From positions 62,001 through 126,000 of the forward strand of contig NZ_JAERSG010000005.1 of assembly GCF_016735675.1 (NCBI RefSeq): a DNA stretch of 64,000 bases, written 5' to 3'. The notes under the pieces were generated by a model. It was given only the letters and a program-made list of their open reading frames with translations. It made no database searches and was not told the origin of the DNA. Below are positions 41,424-50,863 of the stretch, piece after piece. This stretch comes from Nocardioides baculatus. Lineage in GTDB: Bacteria; Actinomycetota; Actinomycetes; Propionibacteriales; Nocardioidaceae. A program made the position numbers and the translations under genes. How positions within the stretch are numbered: position 1 is the first letter of the stretch; every line of letters begins with the position of its first letter.

Positions 41424-42064
41424 GGCGCTGCCGCCCTCGCCACGATGTCCATCGGATCGTCGTAGTCCATCAGGACCGTGACGATCGAGTCCCCGGTGGT
41501 CTTGTGGTGGTCGGAGAACTCGAGGCCGATCTTGAGCTCTCGGAACTTGGCCTGCGCCTCGTCGCCGAGGTAGTCCTTCGCGCCGGTGCCGGAGAGGTAC
41601 GACGTCGCACCGACCATCTGGAGCTGCTCGAGCACACGGTCGGCCGCCTTCTCCTGCGGTGGGTCTGTCACCACGACCTCGGTCGTGATCCCGAGGTAGT
41701 CGCGCATCGACAGGATCAGCTGGTGATTGATGTCGGCAAGGTTGTGCGAGTCGACAGCGTGGACCATCGCGAGCACATCGTCGCTGCGGTCCTTCCAGTG
41801 GCGGGCGTTGCGGTAACGACCGGTGATCGACGACTCGAGGTGGTCCTGCCAGCCGGGCTTCACCGTCGTCTGGTTGATCGGGATCAGGTGGGGCTTGGTC
41901 TCCAACGGGAGCGTCACCCACGTCTCGCGCATCATCACGCGGCGCTGCACCCAGTGCTTCTGGAGCTGGTCGTGCACGGCCAGGACGAAGAGGTCGCAGT
42001 TGACCATCTTGAACCAGAACCCCGGCCACGGCAGGAGGTCGGGCTGGTGGATCGCGACCTTCAC
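41417..42064 (-). CDS. WbqC-like family protein
   Basis: A 215-residue cytoplasmic protein. KVAIHQPDLLPWPGFWFKMVNCDLFVLAVHDQLQKHWVQRR is the diagnostic N-terminus of WbqC (I-x-Q-P-x-Y/L-x-P-x-x-G-x). SLPI-like and INQTTV segments and YLSGTGAKDYL follow. WbqC-like genes are common in O-antigen and capsule clusters; no enzyme activity is established as far as I recall, though a role in making modified amino sugars has been suggested. The GTG overlaps the stop of the PIG-L deacetylase gene (GTGA), so the two are a coupled pair. Confidence 0.85.
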   Translation of the reverse strand: MKVAIHQPDLLPWPGFWFKMVNCDLFVLAVHDQLQKHWVQRRVMMRETWVTLPLETKPHLIPINQTTVKPGWQDHLESSITGRYRNARHWKDRSDDVLAMVHAVDSHNLADINHQLILSMRDYLGITTEVVVTDPPQEKAADRVLEQLQMVGATSYLSGTGAKDYLGDEAQAKFRELKIGLEFSDHHKTTGDSIVTVLMDYDDPMDIVARAAAPH

Positions 42065-42681
42065 CGGCGGACCGTCCGGACGAGCGCGAACTGCTCGGCA
42101 TACGGCACGAGCCGCACCTGTCCGAGCGCACCGGCGATCTGTCGGACGCTGTTGATCGGGTGCACCTCGGTCGGGATCTCCGACTGGTAGGCCTGGCAGG
42201 CCGCCTCCTTGGCGGTGATCTGCTCCTCCGTCAGCGCCTCGAAGACGTTCCACCGGAGGTCGGTGGGGTAGAGGTTCACGTCGTAGACCGCAATGTCGTA
42301 GACGTAGACGCTCGGCGGGAACCAGTGGTCGAGCGACATCGACACCCGGCACGACCGCATGCCGGCCTCGTAGACCGCGATGTGGTCCTGATGGAGCGAG
42401 GGATAGGGGAGGTACAGCTCGTCGGGCTTGACCTCGGCCATGATCTCGTCGATCGCACCGACCATCTCGGTCATGTGCTGCGGGGTCTGTCCGTCGGGGA
42501 AGCCGAGGCGGCGCGACTCGGCGACACCGAGGATCTTCATCGCCTCGACGTGCTCGCGGGCGCGGGTCTCGCCACTCTCCGTCATCACGACGACCACGCA
42601 CTCGTCCGGGTGCTTGGCCATCAGGCCGCCGCACCCCATGGCCTCGTCGTCCATGTGGGGGGCCAGGATCAGCCGCAACAT
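42061..42681 (-). CDS. PIG-L family N-deacetylase
   Basis: A 206-residue zinc hydrolase of the LmbE/MshB type. LILAPHMDDEAMGCGG is the zinc-binding H-x-D-D-E motif, TESGE follows, and LPYPSLHQDHIAVYEAG gives the H-x-D-H second metal/catalytic motif. PIG-L enzymes remove acetyl groups from N-acetyl-amino sugars. A GAAGGAG Shine-Dalgarno lies 5 nt before the ATG. It is coupled to the WbqC-like gene, so it may prepare a free amino group for a WbqC-dependent modification. Confidence 0.9.
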   Translation of the reverse strand: MLRLILAPHMDDEAMGCGGLMAKHPDECVVVVMTESGETRAREHVEAMKILGVAESRRLGFPDGQTPQHMTEMVGAIDEIMAEVKPDELYLPYPSLHQDHIAVYEAGMRSCRVSMSLDHWFPPSVYVYDIAVYDVNLYPTDLRWNVFEALTEEQITAKEAACQAYQSEIPTEVHPINSVRQIAGALGQVRLVPYAEQFALVRTVRR

Positions 42682-42743
42682 CTGCGCTCCTTCGTCGGGA
42701 CGCTCGGAAGTCTAGGTGCGTCAGGTCTGGAAGGATCGCAGGC

Positions 42744-43955
42744 GTGACCCGACCCCGCGTGGTGCTGATCAGCATGTACGTCGGACACGAGGGCGTGCCG
42801 CACGCGGGAGGTCGCTACCTCCTCGAGCTGCAGCGCCTTCTGGACGCGGAGACCGACCTCACCATGCTCACCGTCGGCAACCAGCTCAATCACGAGGCCG
42901 CAACGCGTCCAGGCATTCCGGGGCGGATGCTCCTGCTCGGGCACGAGGCCGGACGTGGGCCCGTCCGACGTGTGCTCAACCGTCTCGCCCACCTCGCCGA
43001 CACGACGTGGCGGCACAAGCGAGATCCGGGCATGCCGTCGGCGGCGTTCGTGCTTGGCCTGCTGCGCTCGAAGGAGGCGCGAGCCGCAGTGCAGGCGGCT
43101 GACATCATCGACCTGCAGTACTCCGAGTCGATCCGCCTGGTTCGCCTTCTTCGGCGCATCAATCCCAGCGCCCGGATCACCGGCACCTTCCACGACGTGA
43201 TGAGCCAGTCATTCTCGCGTGAGCCGCAGACCACGGAGGACGAGCGGCGCTACTGGCAAGGAGTGGCCAGGCGCTCGCGTGCGCGCGAGGCGCGGATGGT
43301 GGAGCAGCTCGACGAGGTCCTGGTCTTCAGCCAGAAGGACGCCGACCTGCTCGGCAACCCGTTGCACACTGTCGTGCACCCGCCCCTGTCCGATGGCGCC
43401 GAGCCCCGGCACGAGCGAGCAGACGAGCCGGTGGTGATCGTCGTGTCCTACCTCGCTCGCGACGAGAACAACAAGGCCGCACTCTGGGCGATCGACCACA
43501 TCTGGCCGCTCGTGCGTGCTCGGCGTCCCGACGCGGTGCTCCGGTTCGTCGGTGGTGGCGCCTCCGACGAGCTGCGGACCCGGGTGGCAGATCTGGGTCC
43601 TGACGGTGGCGTCGTGCTGGCGGGCTTCGTCGACGACCTGTTCGCGGAGTACGCCGAAGCGTCTGCCGCGCTGGTCCCGGTGCTCCAGGGCGCGGGGGTG
43701 AAGTTCAAGACTGTCGAGGCCATGTGCCACGGGGTGCCGGTGGTGACCACCAGCGTCGGAGCCGAAGGCATCGAGGGGGAGGACCTGTACGCAGGGTTGG
43801 CCGACGCGCCGGAGGCCCTGGCCGCCTCGCTGGTGTCCGTGCTCGACGATCCCGGCGTGGCCCAGCTCCGTTCGGACCGGGTGCAGACGTGGGCGCAAGG
43901 CGTGTACGGGCGCGAACGATTCCGGGACATCGTCCGCTCGACGTGGATCGGTTGA
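42744..43955 (+). CDS. Glycosyltransferase family 4
   Basis: A 403-residue GT-B enzyme. RVVLISMYVGHEGVPHAGGRYLLELQRLL starts the first domain; ITGTFHDVMSQSFSREPQT is mid-way; VVSYLARDENNKAALWAIDHIWPLV and ADLGPDGGVVLAGFVDDLF open the donor site. VPVLQGAGVKFKTVEAMCHGVPVVTTSVGAEGI has G-x-K-x-K-x-x-E, the Cps/WcaI-like donor motif. A GTG start is preceded by GGAAGGA. Sugar not known. Confidence 0.9.
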   Translation: MTRPRVVLISMYVGHEGVPHAGGRYLLELQRLLDAETDLTMLTVGNQLNHEAATRPGIPGRMLLLGHEAGRGPVRRVLNRLAHLADTTWRHKRDPGMPSAAFVLGLLRSKEARAAVQAADIIDLQYSESIRLVRLLRRINPSARITGTFHDVMSQSFSREPQTTEDERRYWQGVARRSRAREARMVEQLDEVLVFSQKDADLLGNPLHTVVHPPLSDGAEPRHERADEPVVIVVSYLARDENNKAALWAIDHIWPLVRARRPDAVLRFVGGGASDELRTRVADLGPDGGVVLAGFVDDLFAEYAEASAALVPVLQGAGVKFKTVEAMCHGVPVVTTSVGAEGIEGEDLYAGLADAPEALAASLVSVLDDPGVAQLRSDRVQTWAQGVYGRERFRDIVRSTWIG

Positions 43956-43975
43956 GGGCCGGTCACGGACCGTCC

Positions 43976-45040
43976 TCAGACCAGCCCTCGCTCCACGCAG
44001 GACGCGGCGATCTCCGCCCACATGCCTCGCGCGCTGAACCTGGTCTGCGCAGCGACACGAGCTGAGGCACCGAGCGCTGCTCGTTGAGCCGGGTCGTCGC
44101 GGAGCTCGAGCAACAGCTGTCGCCAACCCTCGGCGTCACCGACGTCGACGAGGCGAGCAGTTGTGCCGTCCTCGAAGTACTCCCGCATCGCCTGCGTCCC
44201 GGTCACTGCAACGCACGCTCCTGTCGAGGCAGCTTCGAGTGCCACGCTCTGTCCGGTGGGGTAGGCGAGCTCGTGGGTAGGAACGACCACCACGCGTGCT
44301 CGTCTGAGCAGCTCGCGGTAGTCGGCCAGGGGTACGAGACCCATCATCCGGACGTTGTCCGGGACATCGAGTCCGGCCACGTTGGCCGGGGCGCACACGA
44401 GGGTCAGCACGAGATCGGTCCCGCGAACAGCGTCGAACAGCGTCCGGTAGTCGCGGCCCCTGTCCTGGCCCACGGCGAGGAGCTCGATGTCGCGGGGACC
44501 GGTACCCGGTGTGTAGTAGTCGTCGTTCACTCCAAAAGTCACCGGCAAGGTCCGGTCACGGCTGATCCCAGCGTCTTCGAGGATCTCGGTCTCGTGCACC
44601 GACATGTGGGTGATGAGGTCGGCGCCGGAGTATCGCTTGGCCAGCTGCCGCCGTGCCTCGGGCGCCGCCGAACGGATGTCTTCGGCGAGCCACACCGAGA
44701 AGAGAACGAGCGGCTTCGAGGCGTAGGGAGGCAGGCGCCACCGGCGTGCCGTCGACACAGCGGCCCCCTGCTGCTCGAGAAGCGCCAGCACCACGTCGCT
44801 GCGGGCCGCGGCAGCCGTACCGCGGAGGGCCCGCTCGACAGGAAAACCGGCGCGGTGCTCGATGACGTCGCGCACCTTGCTCCACGCGGGACGGGGCGAC
44901 CGCGGAACCCACTCGAGCGTCCATCCTGCATCGCGTAGTGCGTCGACGCCGTAGGGAAGACCAGCCGGAACTTCCGCTCGCTGGAACCGCTCGCTCCAAG
45001 CGTCCAGGTCGTGCTCGGACAGGACCAGCGCCCGCGTCAA
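43976..45040 (-). CDS. Glycosyltransferase family 4
   Basis: About 354 residues. LVLFSVWLAEDI and HMSVHETEILEDAGISRDRTLPVTFGVNDDYYTP resemble the linker of GT4/GT1 enzymes; LLAVGQDRGRDYRTLFDAV and PTHELAYPTGQSVALEAASTGACVAVT carry the donor signature with Q-S-x-x-x-E-A. The only start that fits the operon is TTG at 45040, which overlaps the stop of the upstream gene as TTGA; the frame extends to 45187 but that part lies inside the neighbour. Confidence in the start is moderate. Confidence 0.8.
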   Translation of the reverse strand: MTRALVLSEHDLDAWSERFQRAEVPAGLPYGVDALRDAGWTLEWVPRSPRPAWSKVRDVIEHRAGFPVERALRGTAAAARSDVVLALLEQQGAAVSTARRWRLPPYASKPLVLFSVWLAEDIRSAAPEARRQLAKRYSGADLITHMSVHETEILEDAGISRDRTLPVTFGVNDDYYTPGTGPRDIELLAVGQDRGRDYRTLFDAVRGTDLVLTLVCAPANVAGLDVPDNVRMMGLVPLADYRELLRRARVVVVPTHELAYPTGQSVALEAASTGACVAVTGTQAMREYFEDGTTARLVDVGDAEGWRQLLLELRDDPAQRAALGASARVAAQTRFSARGMWAEIAASCVERGLV

Positions 45041-46878
45041 CGTCTGCCTCGGATCAGAGACAGTTCGATGCGGGCGGTCTCGGCAGCATCGATCTGCCGC
45101 CCCGCGGCCTGACGCATCGAGTTGACGACGAAGTTGGCAGCGGTCGCGGCCGTGAGCGCCGCCTGCAGTCGACGCCGCGATCCCCACTTGGCGGCGTACA
45201 GCATCTGCCCCTGGACCAGCCAGCGTCGCCGCGACTCCGAGGGTGACGAGCCCCCACCCTCATGGACGACCGTGGGTGTCCGGAGGGCCACGGCCTTGAC
45301 GCCGCGCCCGCGGAGGCGCAGCTGGAGGTCGACCTCCTCGGAGTTCATGAAGAACCGCTCGTCGAAGCCGCCGACGGCACGGAACTCTGCCGTTGGGATC
45401 CACATCGCGGCACCCACGACCCAGTCCACCTCGGCCTCGGCTCCGTGTGCGCGTACGTCATGGCCGACCGCTCGGTGCCAGGCGGAGGTACCGCGGAAGC
45501 GAGCGAGTGGAGTCAGCCACGCAGCGACCTGGTGGCGGACACGCGGGAAGTCGCGGCCGACCCACGCCTCCTGGCCGTGCTCGTCGACCATCCGTGGTGC
45601 CAGCACGGCACTGGGGTGCATCCGAGCAGCGGCGACCATCTCGGCCACGAAGGTGGGCTCGATGGTGAGGTCGCTGTTGAGCACCAGCACGGCATCGCCG
45701 GTGGCTGCATCAGCTCCTGAGTTCACGTTGGCGCCGAAGCCCCCGTTGGATCGCCTCCGGACCACCTGGATCCCGGGACGGTCCGGAAAGGGTTGGGGTG
45801 ACGCGTCGTCGGCGACGATCACCTGCACCGGATGCGTCTGGACTGCCAGCTGGTCAAGGAGGGCGAGGGTGGGAGTCGGGTCACCGTGGTGGGGCACCAC
45901 CACGCTCACGGAGTCAATTGCCGAGGGCGCGTGCCTGACCCACTCGGAGTCGCCGACTCGTCCGCCAGCGACCGCGGCCGCCTCGACAACCCATGCAACT
46001 GCCTTTCCACGCACCCGCCGTGGCATCCGGGGCAGCGCGGCGTCCACGCGGGCCCCGAGTGCGGCGGCCGAGGTCCGAGAGTCGATCCGGTCCGCGGCCG
46101 CAGCGACGGCCCTGCTCCACGGGCCGCCCGCCTTGGTCGTCGTCGGACGGGTGCCGGGGTGGCGTGCCTCGAGGTCGAGCGCAGAGGCCCCCGAGGTGAA
46201 GGCACGCGCGGCCCGGGCGGCCGTGTCGGGAGCAGGTCCACGGTGCTCCACCTCGAGGGCCGGGTCGATCACGATTTCTACGCCCGAGCGCGCGAGCCGG
46301 AACCCCAGCTCGGAGTCCTCGCGATAGCCCATCGTGAGGTCGAAGCCTCCGGCTGCGTCGTATGCGGCCTTGGGCACGGAGTTGCAGGCAGCCCAGTGCC
46401 TCCACCTCTCGTCCGCAGGGCGTGAATAGGCCTCGGACAGAAGTCGCGCGTTGGCTGGACGGCCGTAGGACTCCGCGTAAGGCGAGTCCTCGAAGACGTC
46501 CCGCGTCAACGAGATGACGCCGAGAGGTGCCGCGTCGTGGGACCGATCGCGGTGCCAGGCAAGATGGCCCGCGAGAAGTCCACGTGGAAGTGACAGGTCG
46601 TCGTCGCAGCGCAGGACGATCTCTCCGCCGGCTTCGGCATAGCCTGCTGCTAGGGCGGCAGCGACGCCGTTCGAGCCCTCGCGTGTGATCACGCGCAGCG
46701 GCAAGCGGTCGGCGTACTCCTCGAGCAGTGCCCGACTGCCGTCCACCTCGCCGTCGAGGACCACGATCACCTCCCATGGGTCCGCCAGGTCCTGCCGAGC
46801 GAGCGCCTCGAGCAGCCCAGGCAGTCGGGACACCCCTCCCCGGGTGGGTACGACGACGGAGATGGCGACGTCAGGCAC
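45037..46878 (-). CDS. Two-domain glycosyltransferase (GT2-GT2)
   Basis: A 613-residue protein with two family-2 domains. First domain: ISVVVPTRGGVSRLPGLLEALA, VLDGEVDGS, LRCDDDLSLP (D-x-D) and GYREDSELGFRLARSG. Second domain from about residue 325: SVSVVVPHHGDPTPTLALLDQL, NGGFGANVNSGADAATGDAVLVLNSDLTI, GGFDERFFMNSEEVDLQLRL and VVHEGGGSSPSESRRRWL. The second half resembles the rhamnosyltransferase-like gene at 36 kb, including the C-terminal helix. Each domain keeps its metal motif, so two consecutive transfers are likely. TAGGAT lies 6 nt before the GTG. Confidence 0.88.
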   Translation of the reverse strand: MPDVAISVVVPTRGGVSRLPGLLEALARQDLADPWEVIVVLDGEVDGSRALLEEYADRLPLRVITREGSNGVAAALAAGYAEAGGEIVLRCDDDLSLPRGLLAGHLAWHRDRSHDAAPLGVISLTRDVFEDSPYAESYGRPANARLLSEAYSRPADERWRHWAACNSVPKAAYDAAGGFDLTMGYREDSELGFRLARSGVEIVIDPALEVEHRGPAPDTAARAARAFTSGASALDLEARHPGTRPTTTKAGGPWSRAVAAAADRIDSRTSAAALGARVDAALPRMPRRVRGKAVAWVVEAAAVAGGRVGDSEWVRHAPSAIDSVSVVVPHHGDPTPTLALLDQLAVQTHPVQVIVADDASPQPFPDRPGIQVVRRRSNGGFGANVNSGADAATGDAVLVLNSDLTIEPTFVAEMVAAARMHPSAVLAPRMVDEHGQEAWVGRDFPRVRHQVAAWLTPLARFRGTSAWHRAVGHDVRAHGAEAEVDWVVGAAMWIPTAEFRAVGGFDERFFMNSEEVDLQLRLRGRGVKAVALRTPTVVHEGGGSSPSESRRRWLVQGQMLYAAKWGSRRRLQAALTAATAANFVVNSMRQAAGRQIDAAETARIELSLIRGRR

Positions 46879-46884
46879 GTGGTG

Positions 46885-46890
46885 ATCCTA
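46885..46890 (-). promoter_or_regulatory. Leaderless-type -10 box of the GT2-GT2 gene (TAGGAT)
   Basis: On the minus strand TAGGAT, 6 nt, then GTG at 46878. Confidence 0.5.
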
Positions 46891-46943
46891 GAAAGGTGGG
46901 CGGAGTGCGTTGATGTGGCGCGGGGCCACCGTCCGGGTGGCCA

Positions 46944-48440
46944 TCACCGTTCGGCAACTGTCTCAAGGTTGATGAGCAGCAGTCCTTCGGAGACCTGCAT
47001 GTATCCCGGCTCGGGGTAGGCAGGCATGGACTGGAGCAGCTCATGTCCTCGCTCCAGCTCATCGGAGCTGGGATCGACGACATTCATGCCGCGCATCTGC
47101 AGGAAGCGAAGTGCCTCGCCATCCGTTCCCATCACTCCAGCCTCGAAGGTGCTTCGTCCGGACCAGGCGGGCGGTCTGGAGTACTCGTCCGACCGGGGAG
47201 CGATGACTGCCGGTAGCGGTGCGGTGAAGTCGCCCGGCAGTGATCGATAGGTCGTTGCCACGTTCGCTGCGACAGCGAGATCCTCCTCGTACACCATCGT
47301 GCCGGAGTAGAAGATGCCGTTGCCGAGCGAGGCGTTGCCCGCAACGGCCAGTATGGCGAGCACCACCATCGCGTGACCGGCCCACGACCGGTACCGATCG
47401 CGCATGGCCGGCAGCCCCACGCCCAGCACCATCACCACGATCAGGGGCAGGTAGACCATCGACCTCTGGAAGATCACGCGCGTCATGACAGCCGCCACGA
47501 ACGGGATGATCGGCAACGCGATCAGCACGAGCATGCTCCACAGCCGCGCAGTTGCAGTTCGCGACCACGCCACACGTACGCCGGCGATGAAGACGATGCC
47601 GACGAAGATGGCTGGCAGCGGGTTCGAGTAGCCGAGATAGAGCCAGCGCTCGACAATGATGCCGAACGTTCGGCTCGCGGCATCGACGACCCGCGTGACC
47701 GGATCTGCGACGGCACCGTTCACGTCCACCATGCTGGTCACGTAGTTACCGCCCTCGCGCGGGAGGGCGAGAATGAAGACGTACCTCACGAGGAACCACG
47801 TCACGGTCGCCCCTACCGCGACGGCGGCGCAGCGCAGGACGGTTGACAGCTTGGGGCTTCGCCAGATGAGGGCCAACAAGGTCACCCCGAGCACGAATGC
47901 GAAGCTTTCGTAGACGCCGATCGCGACGGCTCCGAGCGCTGTCGCGGCCACCGTCGAGAGCGGTGTGTGTCTTGTCATCAGTACAGCCGCGCAACCCGCG
48001 CAGGCGGCGTACGCGATGCCCACGCCCAAGGCGTTGATCATGAAGCTGAAGTGGAAGACGAGCGCTGGCAGGCTCATCGCGAGGGAGACCGCGAGTGCCG
48101 ACTCCCATTCGGTCAGGTCGAACACACGGCGAGCCGTCCACCAGAACGCCGCGACGCTGAGGGCGAGTCCGAGCGCGAGGGGAACGAGCGGGACGTTGGT
48201 CGACGGGAGCAGCAGGGCCGCAAGACCCATGCCCCACCGCCCTTGGTTGCTCCAGACCTCCAGCATCTCGACGCGAGACATGTTCCAGTAGAGCGGCTCG
48301 TCGACCGAGACATTGAAGTTGAACAGCTCGAAACCATACGTGAGCAGCACTGTGCCCAAGAGAGCGAGATGCGACCACTTCACCCCGGTCGACAGGGTCG
48401 ACGCCCTCTCGTGCCCGTGGTGATCGTGCTGTTGCGTCAT
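46944..48440 (-). CDS. GtrII-like (Glucos_trans_II) membrane glycosyltransferase
   Basis: A 498-residue protein with about ten to eleven helices. The early YGFELFNFNVSVDEPL is typical of GtrII proteins (acidic D-E near the first loop). NQGRWGMGLAALLLP, FSFMINALGVGIAYAACAGCAA and GVYESFAFVLGVTLLAL follow. GtrII enzymes add glucose from a lipid-linked donor outside the membrane. The N-terminus is His-rich (TQQHDHHGHE), perhaps metal-binding or just cytoplasmic. The ATG at 48440 has AAAGGAA upstream; an ATG at 48512 is in frame. By eye its bases are less G/C-biased than neighbours. Confidence 0.8.
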   Translation of the reverse strand: MTQQHDHHGHERASTLSTGVKWSHLALLGTVLLTYGFELFNFNVSVDEPLYWNMSRVEMLEVWSNQGRWGMGLAALLLPSTNVPLVPLALGLALSVAAFWWTARRVFDLTEWESALAVSLAMSLPALVFHFSFMINALGVGIAYAACAGCAAVLMTRHTPLSTVAATALGAVAIGVYESFAFVLGVTLLALIWRSPKLSTVLRCAAVAVGATVTWFLVRYVFILALPREGGNYVTSMVDVNGAVADPVTRVVDAASRTFGIIVERWLYLGYSNPLPAIFVGIVFIAGVRVAWSRTATARLWSMLVLIALPIIPFVAAVMTRVIFQRSMVYLPLIVVMVLGVGLPAMRDRYRSWAGHAMVVLAILAVAGNASLGNGIFYSGTMVYEEDLAVAANVATTYRSLPGDFTAPLPAVIAPRSDEYSRPPAWSGRSTFEAGVMGTDGEALRFLQMRGMNVVDPSSDELERGHELLQSMPAYPEPGYMQVSEGLLLINLETVAER

Positions 48441-48729
48441 GTGTCGGCGTTCCTTTTCTGTCGATTCCGCACGAGTGTCCACCATGAGGTTGACGTACAG
48501 GTGTGGTTTCACAAGCCGTGCTCAGGGCAGGCCCTCATGTGAAGACCTCGTGGGCCGAGCTGAGTGGAGGGCCCGTGGACTGGATTCCGGCCGACGACCT
48601 GGCGTGCCGAACGGATGTTTGGCGGCGCTGTTGGCGGCCACGCTGTGGGTCAACCGTCTCCGCGCGCCATGCCTACGACCTGGACGACTGCATTCCGTGC
48701 GTCCGAGCTGTCCTTGGATCGAGACCGCC
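48441..48729. other. Intergenic stretch of about 290 nt, no confident gene
   Basis: Between the GtrII-like and MauE-Trx genes, both on the minus strand. Open frames on both strands cross it, but none shows a recognisable motif, ribosome site or family feature. It may be a decayed gene. No tRNA or strong hairpin was seen. Confidence 0.5.
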
Positions 48730-49740
48730 TCAGCTGACGGGTTGCTCTGGCGGAGGTGCCCCCAGCTCGATGAAGACGGCTTCGACGAGATCGCGCACCT
48801 CGTCCTCGCCGGACACCGGTCCGCCTGCCAGGAAGCCGTCGGCACCGAGGAGGACGGCCGAGGGCGGAAGGAGACCGAAGACCCTGCGCACGTTCCAGTC
48901 CGGCTCGTAGGTCGAGAGCTCCGGGGAGTGTCCGGTCTGTCCCCTCGCCGCGTGCTCGTCGGGGTAGACCACGATGACGCCGATCACCGGGTGGAGGCGC
49001 CGCGCCCACTCGTCGATCTTCTCCCCGGTCCGGACGCACGGGCCGCAGTTGGCGTTGAGCGCGATGACCAGGCGCGCCTGGGACGTGGCGGCCTCGACCA
49101 GCGTGAGCGGGTGTCCATCGAGGCGGTGGACGACCCCGTAGGGGATCGGCTGCCGCTCGTAGTCCGCGATCTCCGCATCCTGGAGGACGTCGCGCTCGGC
49201 GGAATGGGCAGACGACGATGCCGCGGCCACCAGGAGTGCAACCGCAACGGCTGCGGCCGTCGCCAGCAGCGCCCACCAACCGGCGGCACCCAGTTCGCCG
49301 AACGCGTCGACGGCCGAGCCGCCCTGGAGGGCGTACCAGAGCACGATGGCGGCGATGACCGACAGCAGGATGTTGCGACCCAGTGTCCGCGGCCCCACCT
49401 CGTGACTGCCGATGCTGCCGAAGCACGAGCACGACACCGACTCGTCGAACCGCAGGGCCCGGGCGATCAGGGCGGTGTAGGCCAGCATCAGCAGCAGGAC
49501 GAGCGCCGCGGGTAGCCAGGCGACGGCGGCCGGTGACACCAGCAACAGCACGGCGAGCACGATCTCCGCCCACGGGAGGGCAGCTGCGCTCGGGCCGACC
49601 GGAACCACGCTCGGCACGCGCAGCGCGACGAAGGCATCCTGTGTCGCCCGCGCGTCGCGCAGCTTTGCTGCTCCGCTCGTCAGCAGCACGGCGGACAGCG
49701 TGAGCAGGAGGACGAGCACAGCGACGGGTGCCGACGACAT
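48730..49740 (-). CDS. MauE/DoxX-like membrane protein with thioredoxin-like domain
   Basis: A 336-residue membrane protein. Four helices lie in the first about 150 residues with LRFDESVSCSCFGS (CSCFG, 104-107), the paired-cysteine motif of MauE-type redox membrane proteins. A further helix at about 155-175 leads into a thioredoxin-like domain with LNANCGPCVRTG (CGPC at 232-235). It likely delivers disulfide reducing or oxidising power outside the membrane. The ATG at 49740 follows TACGAT by 7 nt; frames reaching 49944 are rejected. Target proteins are unknown. Confidence 0.85.
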   Translation of the reverse strand: MSSAPVAVLVLLLTLSAVLLTSGAAKLRDARATQDAFVALRVPSVVPVGPSAAALPWAEIVLAVLLLVSPAAVAWLPAALVLLLMLAYTALIARALRFDESVSCSCFGSIGSHEVGPRTLGRNILLSVIAAIVLWYALQGGSAVDAFGELGAAGWWALLATAAAVAVALLVAAASSSAHSAERDVLQDAEIADYERQPIPYGVVHRLDGHPLTLVEAATSQARLVIALNANCGPCVRTGEKIDEWARRLHPVIGVIVVYPDEHAARGQTGHSPELSTYEPDWNVRRVFGLLPPSAVLLGADGFLAGGPVSGEDEVRDLVEAVFIELGAPPPEQPVS

Positions 49741-49747
49741 GGCAGGA

Positions 49748-49753
49748 ATCGTA
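49748..49753 (-). promoter_or_regulatory. Leaderless-type -10 box of the MauE-Trx gene (TACGAT)
   Basis: On the minus strand TACGAT, 7 nt, then ATG at 49740. Confidence 0.5.
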
Positions 49754-49779
49754 CGGCTCGTCGGCCATAGTGGTGCCCC

Positions 49780-50832
49780 GTGAGGACCGAGGGGACCACA
49801 GCGCGTGACCGCAGCGTCGACGTCGCCCGCGCACTGGCGATGGTCGCGATCGTCGTCGGGCACGTCGAGCGGGGTCTGAGTGCGGCACTCCTCATGCCGT
49901 CCGACACGGCCGTCACGTTGGATCGTGTCGTCTACCTCGTCCACCTCTCGACGTTCGCCTACCTGTCGGGACTCTTCGTCCGGCGGTCCGTCGTGCGCGA
50001 CGGTCCGCGGCTCCTGATGGTGCGCCGCACCACACTGCTGGTGTGGCTCTACCTGCTCTGGTCGCTGATCCAGGGCTTCACCCGCGTCGCGGCGTCGTCG
50101 GCATCCAACACAGCGATCACGGTGAGCGACGTGTTCGAGCTCTGGGTGCCCGAAGGACAGCTCTGGTTCCTCCCGTGGCTGATCGCGGTGACCGGCATCG
50201 CAGCAGTTGCCCAGCCATGGCGAAGCGTCCTGCGCGGTGCTGTCGTCCTGACGGTGGCGGCCGTGCTGGCCGTCGCCGTGTGGGGTTTCGAGCCGTTGTA
50301 CGTCTTCACCCGTGGCTGGGCCCTCCTCCTTCCCTTCCTGATCGGGTGCGTCGTGACGCAGTCACGACACGCGGCTCTGGCCCGACACCTGCCGCTCGTC
50401 GCCGGAGCGGCAGTCGTGGGCACCGCGGTCTGGCTGTGGATCGGTCTGACGACCGTGGCCACGACGCCCACGACGGGCGGGGACGTGCGGACGACCGCGA
50501 CCGTGGCCCTGGGGGTCGTCGGTTGCACGGCGGGCACCGTGGCGGTGCTGGCCTGCGCGGCGCTGCTCAGCAGGTCACCGGCCGCGGGGCTGCTGGCCCT
50601 CGTCGGCCGCCGGTCGCTCGAGATCTTCCTGGCTCACATCGTGGTCACGGCAGGCACGCGCGTCGCACTGGTGAGGCTCGAGGTGACCGATCTCTGGGTG
50701 CACCTGCTGGTTGGGACCGTCCTCGGCCTGGTCGTACCGCTGGCCGTGGCGAGCGTGGCCGAGCGGCTGGGCTGGACCTGGCTCTTCGGCCTGCCGCGGC
50801 TGCACCGTGACCCACGTCGCATCGGTGAGTGA
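49780..50832 (+). CDS. Acyltransferase 3-like membrane protein
   Basis: A 350-residue protein with about ten helices. RDRSVDVARALAMVAIVVGHVERG has the catalytic histidine of the family (G-H). HLSTFAYLSGLFVRRSV and LLVWLYLLWSL follow; GQLWFLPWLIAV and RSLEIFLAHIVVTAG complete the pattern of YfcC/WecH-like acyltransferases. It ends the glycan locus and probably O-acetylates a lipid-linked sugar or a surface glycan. GTG start at 49780, divergent from MauE-Trx. Confidence 0.8.
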   Translation: MRTEGTTARDRSVDVARALAMVAIVVGHVERGLSAALLMPSDTAVTLDRVVYLVHLSTFAYLSGLFVRRSVVRDGPRLLMVRRTTLLVWLYLLWSLIQGFTRVAASSASNTAITVSDVFELWVPEGQLWFLPWLIAVTGIAAVAQPWRSVLRGAVVLTVAAVLAVAVWGFEPLYVFTRGWALLLPFLIGCVVTQSRHAALARHLPLVAGAAVVGTAVWLWIGLTTVATTPTTGGDVRTTATVALGVVGCTAGTVAVLACAALLSRSPAAGLLALVGRRSLEIFLAHIVVTAGTRVALVRLEVTDLWVHLLVGTVLGLVVPLAVASVAERLGWTWLFGLPRLHRDPRRIGE

Positions 50833-50863
50833 ACGAACGTACTCACACGCTGCATCAAGATCC

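Noticed and set aside
48503-48910. Short plus-strand frame between GtrII-like and MauE-Trx genes
   Set aside because: No ribosome site, no motif, and its second half is antisense to the thioredoxin-like domain.
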